Source: an uncultured Gemmatimonadota bacterium (GTDB taxonomy: Bacteria; Gemmatimonadota; Gemmatimonadetes; Gemmatimonadales; GWC2-71-9). Taken from it: a DNA stretch of 18,323 bases. The DNA lies in the NCBI GenBank assembly GCA_937961295.1, contig CALGOK010000112.1, forward strand, positions 1 through 18,323. Direction: 5' to 3'. Position numbers and translations under genes: made by a program. The stretch's first letter is position 1. The number at the start of each line of letters is the position of its first letter. Below are positions 1 through 7,960 of this stretch, one piece after another. The notes beneath the pieces were generated by a model. It saw only the letters and a list, made by a program, of their open reading frames with translations. It ran no database searches and was not told where the DNA came from.

Positions 1-16
1 CACCTTCAGTCCATCC

Positions 17-2548
17 TCATCCGCACTCGCTGAACCCGCACACGTGGCACTTCATGCACCCCTCGGCGAACTCGAGCTGCGAGCCGCAGTCGGGGCACGC
101 GCCGGCCAGCGTGTCGGGCATCGCGCCCAGCATCATCTGCTCGTTGTCCTTGGTGACCGTCACCGGCGGCGCCGGGATCTCCGTCTCCGCGGTGGTGGTG
201 AGCAGGTCCACCTGCACGCCCTGCTTGTCGGCCATGTACTTCTCGAGCGCGATGCCCACCGCGTCGGGCACCGAGAGCACCTTGTGCGGGCCGAAGCCGA
301 TCGCCCGGTCGGAGGAGATGCCGCGCAGCTGGCGGTGGATCTCCTTCATCGGGATGCCGGAACGGAGCGCCAGCGAAATCATCCGCGCGATCGCCTCGAC
401 ATCGGCCATCAGCGCGCCGCCCACCTTGCCGAGCGACATGAAGATCTCGAACGGCTGCCCCTTGTCGTCCTCGGTGATCGTGACGTAGAGGTCGCCGAGC
501 GGGGTCTGCAGCCGGCGGGTGGCGCCGCGAAGCAGCTCCGGCCGCGAGCGCTTCTGGCGCCGCTGCAGGTTCTCGCTCTCCAGCTCGTGCACCACCTGCC
601 GGAGCCGCGCGATCTCCGCCTGCGCCTCGGCCAGCTCGCCGGCGGCGTCAGCCGCCACCGCGCGCGCGTCCTCCACCGTCTCCGCCGCCTCGGCGGCGCG
701 CAGCACGTCGAGGTCGGCGCGCGCCTCGCTGCGGCCCGACCTGGTCGCCTCCTCGGCCACCTTCTTGGCGGTCGAGCCGGTGGAGAGGACCTGGAAGTCG
801 CGCGAGCCGTCGCGGTACACCGTCACGCCCTTGCAGTTGAGCTCGTAGGCGAGGCGGTAGATCTCCTCGACGTCCTGCTCGGTGGCGCTGTTGGCGAAGT
901 TCACCGTCTTGGAGATCGCCGAGTCGTTGAAGTCCTGGAAGGCGGCCTGCATCCGGACGTGCCACTCGGGGCCGATCTCGTTGGCGGTGACGAACACCCG
1001 CTGCCACTTGGCCGGCACCTCGTCGAAGCGGATGTGCCCCGCCTCGGCGATCTTCCGCATCAGCTCCTCGGAGTACCACCCCTCCCGCTTCGCGATCCGG
1101 ACGAAGTCCTCGTTCACGTCCGGCATCAGCACGCCGGCCTGGTTGCGCATGAACGCCACCGCGAACAGCGGCTCGATCCCGCTCGAGCAGCTGGCGATGA
1201 TCGAGATCGTGCCGGTGGGCGCCACCGTGGTGACGTTGCAGTTGCGCAGCTTGCGCATCGGGCGGATGCGGTTGCCCTGCCTGTCGCGGGCGCAGGTGGC
1301 GTCGGGACCCCAGATGCTCTTCTCCCACTCGGGGAAGACGCCGCGGATGCTCGCCAGCCGTTCCGACTCGTTCTTGGCCTCGGTGTCGATGAACTCCTGG
1401 ACCTTGCGGCCGAGCGCCACCGCCTCGTCGCTGTCGTAGGGAATCCCCATCCGCACGAACACGTCGGCCAGCCCCATCACCCCCAGCCCGATCCGGCGGA
1501 TCCGGTTGGCGAGGTCGGTGATCTCGGGGAGCGGGTACGCGTTCGCGTCGATCACGTTCTCCAGGAAGTGGGTGGTCAGGTGCACCACCTGCCGGAGGTG
1601 ATCCCAGTCGATCTCCTGGTCGGCGTCGAGGAACGCGCCGAGGTTGATCGAGCCGAGGTTGCACACGTCGTACGGCAGCAGCGGCTGCTCGCCGCACGGG
1701 TTGGTGGCCTCGTAGCTGCCGAGGTGCGGCACCGGGTTGTAGTGGTTGGCGCGGTCGATGAAGAACACCCCCGGCTCGCCGGTCTTCCAGGCGCCGTGGA
1801 TGATCCGCTGCCAGACCTCGCGCGCCTCCAGCATCCCCGCCGGCTCCTTGGTGCGCGGATCGTACAGCTGGTAGCGCTCGCCGTTCTCCAGCGCCTCCAT
1901 GAACTCGTCGGTCACGCCCACGGAGATGTTGAAGTTGGTGATCCGGGTGATGTCGTCCTTGCAGGCGATGAAGTCGAGGATGTCCGGGTGGTCGACCCGG
2001 AGGATCCCCATGTTGGCCCCGCGCCGGGTGCCGCCCTGCTTGACCACGTCGGTCGACGAGTCATAGAGCGACATGAACGACACCGGCCCCGAGGCGACCC
2101 CCATGGTCGAGCGGACGATGTCGTTCTTGGGGCGCAGCCGCGAGAACGAGAAGCCGGTGCCGCCGCCCGACTGGTGCACCAGCGCCATCGACCGGAGGGT
2201 GTCGTAGATGCCGTTGTGGCCGTTGGAGAGGGTGTCCTCCACCGGCAGCACGAAGCAGGCGGAGAGCTGCCCGAGCGGCCGGCCGGCGTTCATCAGGGTC
2301 GGCGAGTTGGGCATGAACTGCCGCTTCGCCATCACCTCGTAGAACGCCTCGGCGAGGGTCTCCACCGCCCCGTCGGAGGCGCCATAGCGCGCGTCCGGAG
2401 CGGCCACCGTCCGCGCCACGCGCCAGAAGAGGTCCTCGGCCTTCTCCACCGGCTTCCCCGTCTCGTCCTTGAGCAGATACCGCTTCTCGAGGACCGTGAT
2501 GGCGTTGGGGGACAGTTCGACCGCCCCCCGAGACGGAGACGTTTCCAT
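17..2548 (-). CDS. nrdJ: Adenosylcobalamin-dependent (class II) ribonucleotide reductase
   Basis: Reduces ribonucleotides to deoxyribonucleotides in the cytoplasm, using a B12-generated thiyl radical; it needs neither oxygen nor a second subunit. The 843-aa protein has the class II layout. C98 (QLSACFV) and C296 (DVCNLGS) fit the substrate-reducing cysteine pair. C285 and E287 lie in the active-site motif NPCGEQPL, and APTGTIS (443-449) is the phosphate-binding segment near the end of the barrel. Residues about 596-665 form an Ala/Glu/Arg-rich predicted coiled coil. A TSCPD-type domain follows (about 678-770), then a tail with six Cys (818, 821, 831, 834, 837, 842) suited to zinc binding and re-reduction of the active site. 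The ATG at 2548 has a Shine-Dalgarno-like GGTGAGG (2553-2559) four bases upstream. It appears monocistronic here, with its promoter in the gap above 2548. Family assignment is very secure; the coiled-coil insert is the only oddity. Confidence 0.97.
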   Translation of the reverse strand: METSPSRGAVELSPNAITVLEKRYLLKDETGKPVEKAEDLFWRVARTVAAPDARYGASDGAVETLAEAFYEVMAKRQFMPNSPTLMNAGRPLGQLSACFVLPVEDTLSNGHNGIYDTLRSMALVHQSGGGTGFSFSRLRPKNDIVRSTMGVASGPVSFMSLYDSSTDVVKQGGTRRGANMGILRVDHPDILDFIACKDDITRITNFNISVGVTDEFMEALENGERYQLYDPRTKEPAGMLEAREVWQRIIHGAWKTGEPGVFFIDRANHYNPVPHLGSYEATNPCGEQPLLPYDVCNLGSINLGAFLDADQEIDWDHLRQVVHLTTHFLENVIDANAYPLPEITDLANRIRRIGLGVMGLADVFVRMGIPYDSDEAVALGRKVQEFIDTEAKNESERLASIRGVFPEWEKSIWGPDATCARDRQGNRIRPMRKLRNCNVTTVAPTGTISIIASCSSGIEPLFAVAFMRNQAGVLMPDVNEDFVRIAKREGWYSEELMRKIAEAGHIRFDEVPAKWQRVFVTANEIGPEWHVRMQAAFQDFNDSAISKTVNFANSATEQDVEEIYRLAYELNCKGVTVYRDGSRDFQVLSTGSTAKKVAEEATRSGRSEARADLDVLRAAEAAETVEDARAVAADAAGELAEAQAEIARLRQVVHELESENLQRRQKRSRPELLRGATRRLQTPLGDLYVTITEDDKGQPFEIFMSLGKVGGALMADVEAIARMISLALRSGIPMKEIHRQLRGISSDRAIGFGPHKVLSVPDAVGIALEKYMADKQGVQVDLLTTTAETEIPAPPVTVTKDNEQMMLGAMPDTLAGACPDCGSQLEFAEGCMKCHVCGFSECG

Positions 2549-2808
2549 GAGACCTCACCGAGATGTGCAGGTAGTGACCTGGAGGTGTCGCCGACCGGGC
2601 CGGCGGTACCGCGAGAACCCTCACCCTTCAGCTACTGACGCCGTGGACCTGGGGCCCGGTGGGGACGTGCCCCGGAGTGGCGTCGCGGAGAGTCAAAGTA
2701 GGGATCGGCACCGGTGGACACAACAGCGACAAACCCCAGCCGCCGAGCCGCGGGAAAGAATCCACATCACAAAACAGCCACAAAGCCCGATTTTCCACAT
2801 CGAGCAAT
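2549..2808 (-). promoter_or_regulatory. nrdJ upstream region with two DnaA-box-like sites
   Basis: No gene is supported in this stretch. Its distal part (about 2750-2808) is clearly more AT-rich than the surroundings and is the likely nrdJ promoter area. On the plus strand it contains TTTTCCACA (2791-2799, 8 of 9 matches to TTATCCACA) and GAATCCACA (2758-2766, 7 of 9). They share the octamer TCCACATC in direct orientation 33 bp apart, close to three helical turns. No confident -35/-10 pair, NrdR box or complete cobalamin riboswitch was recognised. A regulatory role is inferred from position and base composition only. Confidence 0.4.
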
Positions 2809-2880
2809 TGTCACCCCGAGCGCAGCGAGGGGACGGAACCAGCCGGATGGTTCCGTCCCCTCGCTGCGCTCGGGGTGACA
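2809..2880. repeat. Perfect 33-bp-arm palindrome (HPERSEG-type intergenic repeat)
   Basis: The arms 2809-2841 and 2848-2880 are exact reverse complements over 33 bp around a 6-base loop (GCCGGA). The ends read TGTCACCCCGAG and CTCGGGGTGACA. Translated, it gives the peptide pattern CHPERSEGTEP...FRPLAALGVT, familiar as a spurious translation of a widespread bacterial intergenic repeat. It starts 11 bp past the stop codon of the carbonic anhydrase-like gene and could act as a terminator or mRNA-stabilising hairpin. There is no U-rich tract directly after it, so intrinsic termination is uncertain. Confidence 0.93.
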
Positions 2881-2891
2881 GCTTCCCAGGT

Positions 2892-3368
2892 CTAGCGGTG
2901 CCTCCCCGCCAGCTCCACGTAATGCCGCCACGTCGCGTCCCGCCGCCGCGCCAGCTCGCCGTCGACCCTGCGGACCAGCCGCGCCGGCGACCCCACCACC
3001 AGCGTCCCCGCCTCGACCACCATCCCCTCCGGGACGAGCGCCCCGGCAGCGACCACCGACCCTGCCCCGATTACCGCCCGGTTGAGAACGGTCGCCCCCA
3101 TCCCGATGAGCGCCCCGTCCTCGACCGTGGCGCCGTGAATGATCGCCCGGTGGCCCACGCTGACCTGGTTGCCGATCAGGCAGGGCATCCCGGGGTCGGC
3201 GTGGAGCACCGACAGGTCCTGGATGTTGGTGTCCTCCCCGACCACGATCCGCTCGGTGTCGCCGCGGGCGACCACCCCGTACCAGAGCGAGGCACGCGCG
3301 CCGACGGTCACGTCGAACAGCACAGTGGCGGTGGGGGCGATGAAGGCGGAGGGATCGATGGAGGGCAT
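2892..3368 (-). CDS. Gamma-carbonic anhydrase-like hexapeptide-repeat protein
   Basis: A 158-aa left-handed beta-helix protein of the YrdA/PaaY/gamma-carbonic anhydrase group, normally a trimer with metal at subunit interfaces. Hexapeptide repeats run through residues about 8-130 (IAPTATV, VGARAS, VVGEDTNI, IGNQVSVG, ALIGMGATV, VIGAGSVV). Three His at the expected spacing, H56 (SVLHAD), H73 (VGHRA) and H78 (IIHGA), are the likely Zn/Fe ligands; R36 and D38 (ARGD) are also conserved. The start is placed at the ATG at 3368 because the protein family begins near MPSIDPSAFIAP. An in-frame ATG at 3422 would add 18 residues encoded by the neighbouring palindromic repeat and is rejected. No clear Shine-Dalgarno is visible, so it may be read through from the GWxTD-like genes upstream. 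Carbonic anhydrase activity is not certain; many relatives lack it or act on other substrates. Confidence 0.9.
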   Translation of the reverse strand: MPSIDPSAFIAPTATVLFDVTVGARASLWYGVVARGDTERIVVGEDTNIQDLSVLHADPGMPCLIGNQVSVGHRAIIHGATVEDGALIGMGATVLNRAVIGAGSVVAAGALVPEGMVVEAGTLVVGSPARLVRRVDGELARRRDATWRHYVELAGRHR

Positions 3369-3379
3369 GCGGCAAGGTA

Positions 3380-3460
3380 GCGACAGCGCGAAGGGCGAGG
3401 GGCGAGGAGCGGTTGCAATCACCGCCCTCGCCCTTCGCTCCTCGCCCCTCGCGATGTCGC
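3380..3460. repeat. Heptad palindromic repeat, copy A
   Basis: The left end GCGACAGCGCG (3380-3390) is followed by three 7-bp units, AAGGGCG, AGGGGCG and AGGAGCG. After a 13-base spacer come four units in reverse complement (CCCTCGC, CCTTCGC, TCCTCGC, CCCTCGC), closing with GATGTCGC. The arms are imperfect because the units are in a different order and number. It lies between the stop of the last GWxTD-like gene (3462) and the start of the carbonic anhydrase-like gene. Two further copies are at 11479-11587 and 15457-15528. It may limit transcription between the two genes (inference). Confidence 0.88.
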
Positions 3461-3461
3461 C

Positions 3462-5678
3462 CTACCTGACCACCAGCCCCCGCCGACGCTCGAGCCTGCG
3501 GCCTCCGCTCTCGACGGTCACCTCCAGGGCGTACTCCCCCGGATCGAGGTCGTCGAGCGCGAGCTCGCGCAGCAGCACCAGCCGATCGCTGCCGGTGGGG
3601 ATCGTCTCGGACAGGGTGATCGCGGTCCGCCGCGAGCTGAAGATGCGACCGAGTCCGGTGCGGCGCCGGGTGAGCTGGATCCGCACCTTCGCCTCGCCGC
3701 CGGGCCGGAGACCGTAGGCCTCGGCGTACATCGTCACGGTGTCGTGCGGGGCGTAGACCCCCGCCGCATCGAGCCAGGCGGTGTCCGCCGCGTTCACCTC
3801 CCACGGCAGCGACTGCCCGGGTCGGCCGAGCAGCACCGCCGACAGCTCCAGCGCGCGCGCCGAGGGGGCCGGCGCCACCAGCGAGTCGATCGGGAACACC
3901 ATGCCGTGCTCCGGTCCCAGCTCCACGCCGAGCCGGACCTGCAGCGCCCCGGGTGCCACCGGCACCTCCGCGCGGGCCGCGACCATCAGGGCACCGGGAC
4001 CGGGGACCGCCACGAACTGCACCGTGTCGAGCGTGGCTACTGCCCGCCCCTCGCGATCGAGGAACGACGCGCGGACCCGCACCGGCACCGTCCCGGTGGC
4101 CGGCGTGGGCAGCGCGCGGATGGCGTCGGCGTCGAGGGCGTAGACGATGTGCACCAGCGGATGCCCGTCGCGCACCCCCGCGGCGAGCCACTGCGCCCGG
4201 CCGGAAAGGATCTCGCGGTAGTCCCGCTGCCACGAGTCGGTCTGGGTGGCCACCGCCATCGAGGCGCGGCCCTGGAGGCGCACCTCCTCGCTCACCCAGG
4301 TCTGCGTGTTGGGACCGGCGCGGATCAGCCGGTCGAGGCCGGGCACCTCGTGGGCCCGGCGTTCGAGCTGGTCGAGCGCGACGTCCAGCTCGAGCGGCGT
4401 CTCGACCAGCTTGAAGTCCTGCGGATCGTCGCGCGCGACGAAGTGCAGGGTGAGGGTGCCGTCGGGGCGGTCGTAGCGCCACGACTCGTTGCCGTAGTTG
4501 CGGGTGAGCGGATCGGTGCGCGACGTCGACGGACGCGACCGGGGCCAGACGATCCGGAGCGTCGGCTCGCCATGGCGGACGTAGACGATGCCGCGGTCGT
4601 CGAGCTCGCCGTCGCCACTCTGCCAGGTCTCGATGCCCCAGCGATACCGACGCCGGAACGGCGGCAACCGGAACTCCCGCCTCGCCACGTCCCACCGCCG
4701 CAGGTGCTCGGCGAGCGGCGATCCCGGTTCGCGCAAGTCGAGCGCATCGCGGGACGCCCAGAACTCCGCCAGCCAGGCGCCCCGCTCGCCGGGGGCGAGC
4801 CCATCGAACGCCTCGAGCTCCTCGCGCTGGAGGATCGGCTCGAGGTCACGCCGGAGCATCGCCGCGACGCGCGAATCGCTCGTCGCCGCCGCGGCGAGGT
4901 AGTGTCGCCGGGTCGCCCCGCGGATCGATCGCCCGCGACGCCCGTCAATGGGGCCGGTGAGCGGAGTGGTGCGCGCGAGCTCGAGCAGCGCCTCGTCAGG
5001 GCGCCAGGCCAGGCGGGCGGCACGACGGAACGCCACCACGGCGGAATCGGGATGGCCCGCGAAGCGCTCCAGCCTCCCGCGCGCGAGCAGCAGGTCGGCA
5101 TCCCAGCCGATCGGCGAGGCGGTGGAGGCACGCAGCGCATCGAGCGCCGGCTGGACCGGGGCATCGATCCGCTGCGAGAGCGCGATGCGGGCGAACTCCA
5201 GCAGGCCGTCGATGAACGACGGGTCGACCGCGATGGCGCGCGCGAACGCGTATCCCGCCAGCCGGTCGCGATCGAGGCCGAGCATGGTGAACAGCCCGCC
5301 GGCGAAGCCGCCGGCGCGATCGGCACCGCGCGCCTCGGCGAGCCCCAGGCCGTACCAGGGCCACGGCCAGTCGGGCCGCAGCTCGGCGGCCCACTGGAAC
5401 TCGCCGATGGCATGGTCGAGATGGGGCTCGGTCGGTTGCAGTTCGCTGAGGCGCAGCGCGAGGATGCCCAGCCGCAGGTGGTGCATCGGCTCTAGGCGCT
5501 CGGCCTTCGCTTCCTCGATGAGGACGCGCTCGAGCGCGAGGATCCCCGCCGTGTCGGCGGAGAACCGGATCGAGTCGCGCAACCGCTCGAGTGACTCCCG
5601 CTCCCACTGGGCCTGCGCCGCAACGGCGGCCGGCGCCGCGGCGAGCAGCGCACCCAGCAGGACGACGGCCGGTCTCAC
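3462..5678 (-). CDS. Exported TPR/GWxTD-like protein (third gene of operon)
   Basis: A 738-aa predicted secreted protein. The signal peptide is residues 1 to about 22 (MRPAVVLLGALL...AVAAQ). Residues about 25-290 are helical and TPR-like. The core related to the GWxTD domain spans about 300-430, with motifs AEFWASRD (304-311), ELDDRGIVYVRHGEP (358-372) and NESWRY (397-402). The C-terminus (about 450-738) is beta-rich, with a segment DDLDPGEYALEVTVESGG matching its two neighbours. The literal G-W-x-T-D signature is absent. The start is GTG at 5678; its GTGA overlaps the stop of the preceding gene, implying translational coupling. The open frame runs on far upstream, but only as a shadow of the neighbour. 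Its molecular function is unknown; family members are generally annotated only by the domain. It is the most diverged copy in the linker after the RHGEP motif. Confidence 0.87.
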   Translation of the reverse strand: MRPAVVLLGALLAAAPAAVAAQAQWERESLERLRDSIRFSADTAGILALERVLIEEAKAERLEPMHHLRLGILALRLSELQPTEPHLDHAIGEFQWAAELRPDWPWPWYGLGLAEARGADRAGGFAGGLFTMLGLDRDRLAGYAFARAIAVDPSFIDGLLEFARIALSQRIDAPVQPALDALRASTASPIGWDADLLLARGRLERFAGHPDSAVVAFRRAARLAWRPDEALLELARTTPLTGPIDGRRGRSIRGATRRHYLAAAATSDSRVAAMLRRDLEPILQREELEAFDGLAPGERGAWLAEFWASRDALDLREPGSPLAEHLRRWDVARREFRLPPFRRRYRWGIETWQSGDGELDDRGIVYVRHGEPTLRIVWPRSRPSTSRTDPLTRNYGNESWRYDRPDGTLTLHFVARDDPQDFKLVETPLELDVALDQLERRAHEVPGLDRLIRAGPNTQTWVSEEVRLQGRASMAVATQTDSWQRDYREILSGRAQWLAAGVRDGHPLVHIVYALDADAIRALPTPATGTVPVRVRASFLDREGRAVATLDTVQFVAVPGPGALMVAARAEVPVAPGALQVRLGVELGPEHGMVFPIDSLVAPAPSARALELSAVLLGRPGQSLPWEVNAADTAWLDAAGVYAPHDTVTMYAEAYGLRPGGEAKVRIQLTRRRTGLGRIFSSRRTAITLSETIPTGSDRLVLLRELALDDLDPGEYALEVTVESGGRRLERRRGLVVR

Positions 5679-7960
5679 GGCCTGGCCACCGTGAAGTTGC
5701 GGCAGCGCCGCTCGCTCTGGCCGTCCTCGCTGGTCACCGTGATCGCCAGCACGTAGTCGTCGGGCCGCAGCCGCTCGAGCGACACGGCGCGGGTGACGCG
5801 GTGCGTGCCGCCCGGGTGCTCGCCGGCGAACTCGACGGTCAGCATGGTGCCGCTCACCGTGCATGAGGTGGTGAACGCCGGCACCTCGGAGGCGCGATCG
5901 ACCGCGATCGCGGTCGTGAATCGCGTGCCCGCCTCGAGGCCGTGCACCTCGAAGTAGAGCTCCATCGGCTCGGCCGTCGTGAACCGGTGCAGCGGATTGG
6001 CCCACGCCGTGTCGGCACCGGGCGCCGGCCAGGCGATCCGCACGCTGCGAGTCCCGACCGACACGTCGGAGAGCGCGAGCCCCGGGCGGCCCGGCGCGGG
6101 GAGCCGCACGGTGGTGGGCCGCGACAGCATCCCCCGGCGCTCGGCCTCGAGCGAGGCCCGCACGCGGTACGAGCCCGGCGGCACCCGCAGCGGGAGCTGC
6201 CCCACCAGGTACTCGTTGTTGGCGAGGCGCCGCGGCGCCACGAAGCCGCGCGTCGTGTCGACCTGCAGGATCGTCTCGCCGCTGCCATCGGTGACCGCCA
6301 CCCGCATCCGCACGGGGTAGACCACCCCGCGGGTGCGCAGCGGCTGCGGGGTGACGTCGCTGCCGGGGATCGCGAACGAGAGCTGCATGATCGGTCCGGC
6401 GCGGTCGGTCCCCACGGCGAGGATGTCGATCGCGCCGTTCATCGGCAACTCGAATCCCAGTTCGTAGCTGTAGGGCTTGAGCGCGGCGAGGCGGCCGATC
6501 TCGCGCTCGAGCCGCTGCAGCGAGTCGGCGCCCGCCATCCCCGCGTTGAACATGCGCGCGTAGATCGGGCTCATCTCCTGGCGCGACCGGAACAGCTCCT
6601 GTGCCACCTCGGAGACCAGCTCGGCTCCCCACGTCTTGATGGTCGCCTCGGCCGGACGCTCGCCGCGGCGGAAGCGCTTGAACTGCTCGCTCTGCGCGAG
6701 CAGGTCGAGCACGCTCTCGAGGTGGACGAAGTCGCCGTCCTTCTCGAGGATGGCGAAGTGGTAGAACCGCTCGGTCCCGTCGCTGTCGCGGTAGGACCAC
6801 GACTCGTTGGGCGGCATGCCGATGATGCGCAGCGTGACCCTGACCTCGGGACCGTCGTTGGTGCCGATCGACGTCCGTTCGCGCGGCGACCCGTGGCGCA
6901 GCATCGTCTCGCCGCGCGCGTCGAAGGTGTCGATGCCGAGGGTGTCGAGCTCGTGGACGGGATGCTGGCGCCGCAGCGAGTGCCGCACGTAGTGGTGGCG
7001 GGCGAACTCCAGCCGACGATAGTGCTCGGCCAGCCGGTCGTGCGCGGTGGGCAGGCCGTCGGGGTCCTGGCTGGCCCAGAACCGGCGGATGATCCCGGGT
7101 CGATCCGCCGCCTCGGCCGCATCGAGCTGGGCCAGCACCGAATCGGGAACCACCAGCTCCAGGTCGCGGCGGTAGCGCCGCAGCGATTCCTCGGAGGCGG
7201 ACGCCAGCCCGTGGTACCACGGGCCCGCGCCGTCGCCGCGGCCGGCGACGAAGCGCATCTGCGCCTGCGCGCGCAGCACGAGGGCATCGTCGGGATGGAG
7301 CCGCGCGGCGCGCTCGATCACCGCCACCGCCGAATCCTTGTCTCCCGCCTCCCGCTCGAGCCGCGCGCGCACCAGCGCCAGCGGCGCATCGCGTGCCATC
7401 GCCCGCGTGGGCACGGCGCGCAGCGCCCGAATCGCCACTTCCTCGTCGAGCGCCTCGCGGGTCCGCAACGCGCGGCGACCGAACTGCACCACCCACTGGG
7501 TATCGCTCGAGTCGGCGCCCGTCGAGGCGACCAGCGCTGCCACCATCTCCGCGGCGGGGTCGAGGCCCAGCATCCGCTTGAGGCCGAATCCGACCGATCC
7601 GCTGCGGGCCTCGCCGATCATGGCGAGCGCCAGCCCGTATCGCGGATACCCCCACGCCGGATGGTCCTCCGCGAGGGTGGCATAGACTTCGGCGGCCCGG
7701 GTGTACCAGCGCCCCTGTCCGGTCGCGTCGCCGAGCCGCAATCCGATCTCGCCCAGGCGCACTTCTGCCGCGGGATCGCCGCGCAGCGAATCGGCACGCG
7801 CCAGCACCACGCGATGCAGCGCGCGCAGCGAGTCGGCCGTGCCCATGGTGCGCAGGGAATCGGTCCAGTGCGCGATGGCCTCGACCCCGACCGGATCCTG
7901 GCCGGCGAGCGGTGCGGCGGCGCAGGCCATCGCGACGGCAACCCAGGTCCGGCGGATCAT
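5675..7960 (-). CDS. Exported TPR/GWxTD-like protein (second gene of operon)
   Basis: A 761-aa predicted secreted protein. The signal peptide is residues 1 to about 21 (MIRRTWVAVAMACAAAPLAGQ). An alpha-helical TPR-like region covers about 30-290, the GWxTD-like core about 290-420, and a beta-sandwich-like C-terminus about 500-761. Core motifs are IRRFWASQD (291-299), AEHYRRLEFAR (311-321), FDARG (346-350), RHGSP (355-359) and NESWSY (385-390). The canonical G-W-x-T-D is missing. It shares with the first gene the pattern DTAW-NP and LYFEV-GL near the C-terminus, which supports tandem duplication. The start is ATG at 7960, in an ATGA overlap with the stop of the gene before. Its own stop overlaps the GTG of the next gene. 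It probably works in the periplasm or at the outer membrane with its two paralogs; the specific role is unknown. Confidence 0.88.
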   Translation of the reverse strand: MIRRTWVAVAMACAAAPLAGQDPVGVEAIAHWTDSLRTMGTADSLRALHRVVLARADSLRGDPAAEVRLGEIGLRLGDATGQGRWYTRAAEVYATLAEDHPAWGYPRYGLALAMIGEARSGSVGFGLKRMLGLDPAAEMVAALVASTGADSSDTQWVVQFGRRALRTREALDEEVAIRALRAVPTRAMARDAPLALVRARLEREAGDKDSAVAVIERAARLHPDDALVLRAQAQMRFVAGRGDGAGPWYHGLASASEESLRRYRRDLELVVPDSVLAQLDAAEAADRPGIIRRFWASQDPDGLPTAHDRLAEHYRRLEFARHHYVRHSLRRQHPVHELDTLGIDTFDARGETMLRHGSPRERTSIGTNDGPEVRVTLRIIGMPPNESWSYRDSDGTERFYHFAILEKDGDFVHLESVLDLLAQSEQFKRFRRGERPAEATIKTWGAELVSEVAQELFRSRQEMSPIYARMFNAGMAGADSLQRLEREIGRLAALKPYSYELGFELPMNGAIDILAVGTDRAGPIMQLSFAIPGSDVTPQPLRTRGVVYPVRMRVAVTDGSGETILQVDTTRGFVAPRRLANNEYLVGQLPLRVPPGSYRVRASLEAERRGMLSRPTTVRLPAPGRPGLALSDVSVGTRSVRIAWPAPGADTAWANPLHRFTTAEPMELYFEVHGLEAGTRFTTAIAVDRASEVPAFTTSCTVSGTMLTVEFAGEHPGGTHRVTRAVSLERLRPDDYVLAITVTSEDGQSERRCRNFTVARP

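Noticed and set aside
44..2638. An 864-codon open frame on the plus strand opposite nrdJ, and similar long frames opposite the other genes
   Set aside because: High GC makes stop codons rare on the complementary strand. These frames have low-complexity Arg/Ala/Gly/His/Pro composition, no domains, and oppose genes with clear families.
2758..2801. Replication origin, because of the DnaA-box-like sites
   Set aside because: Only two imperfect sites, no unwinding region of convincing length, and no dnaA or dnaN nearby.
2549..2808. Cobalamin riboswitch upstream of the B12-dependent reductase
   Set aside because: Fragments resembling GGTGCCG and GCCACT occur on the minus strand, but not the ordered conserved core of the class, so the match is not supportable.
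5679..7655. N-terminal extension of the 738-aa GWxTD-like protein to a 1397-codon frame
   Set aside because: The extension is an out-of-frame shadow of the neighbouring gene. A signal peptide begins at the GTG at 5678, in a stop/start overlap.
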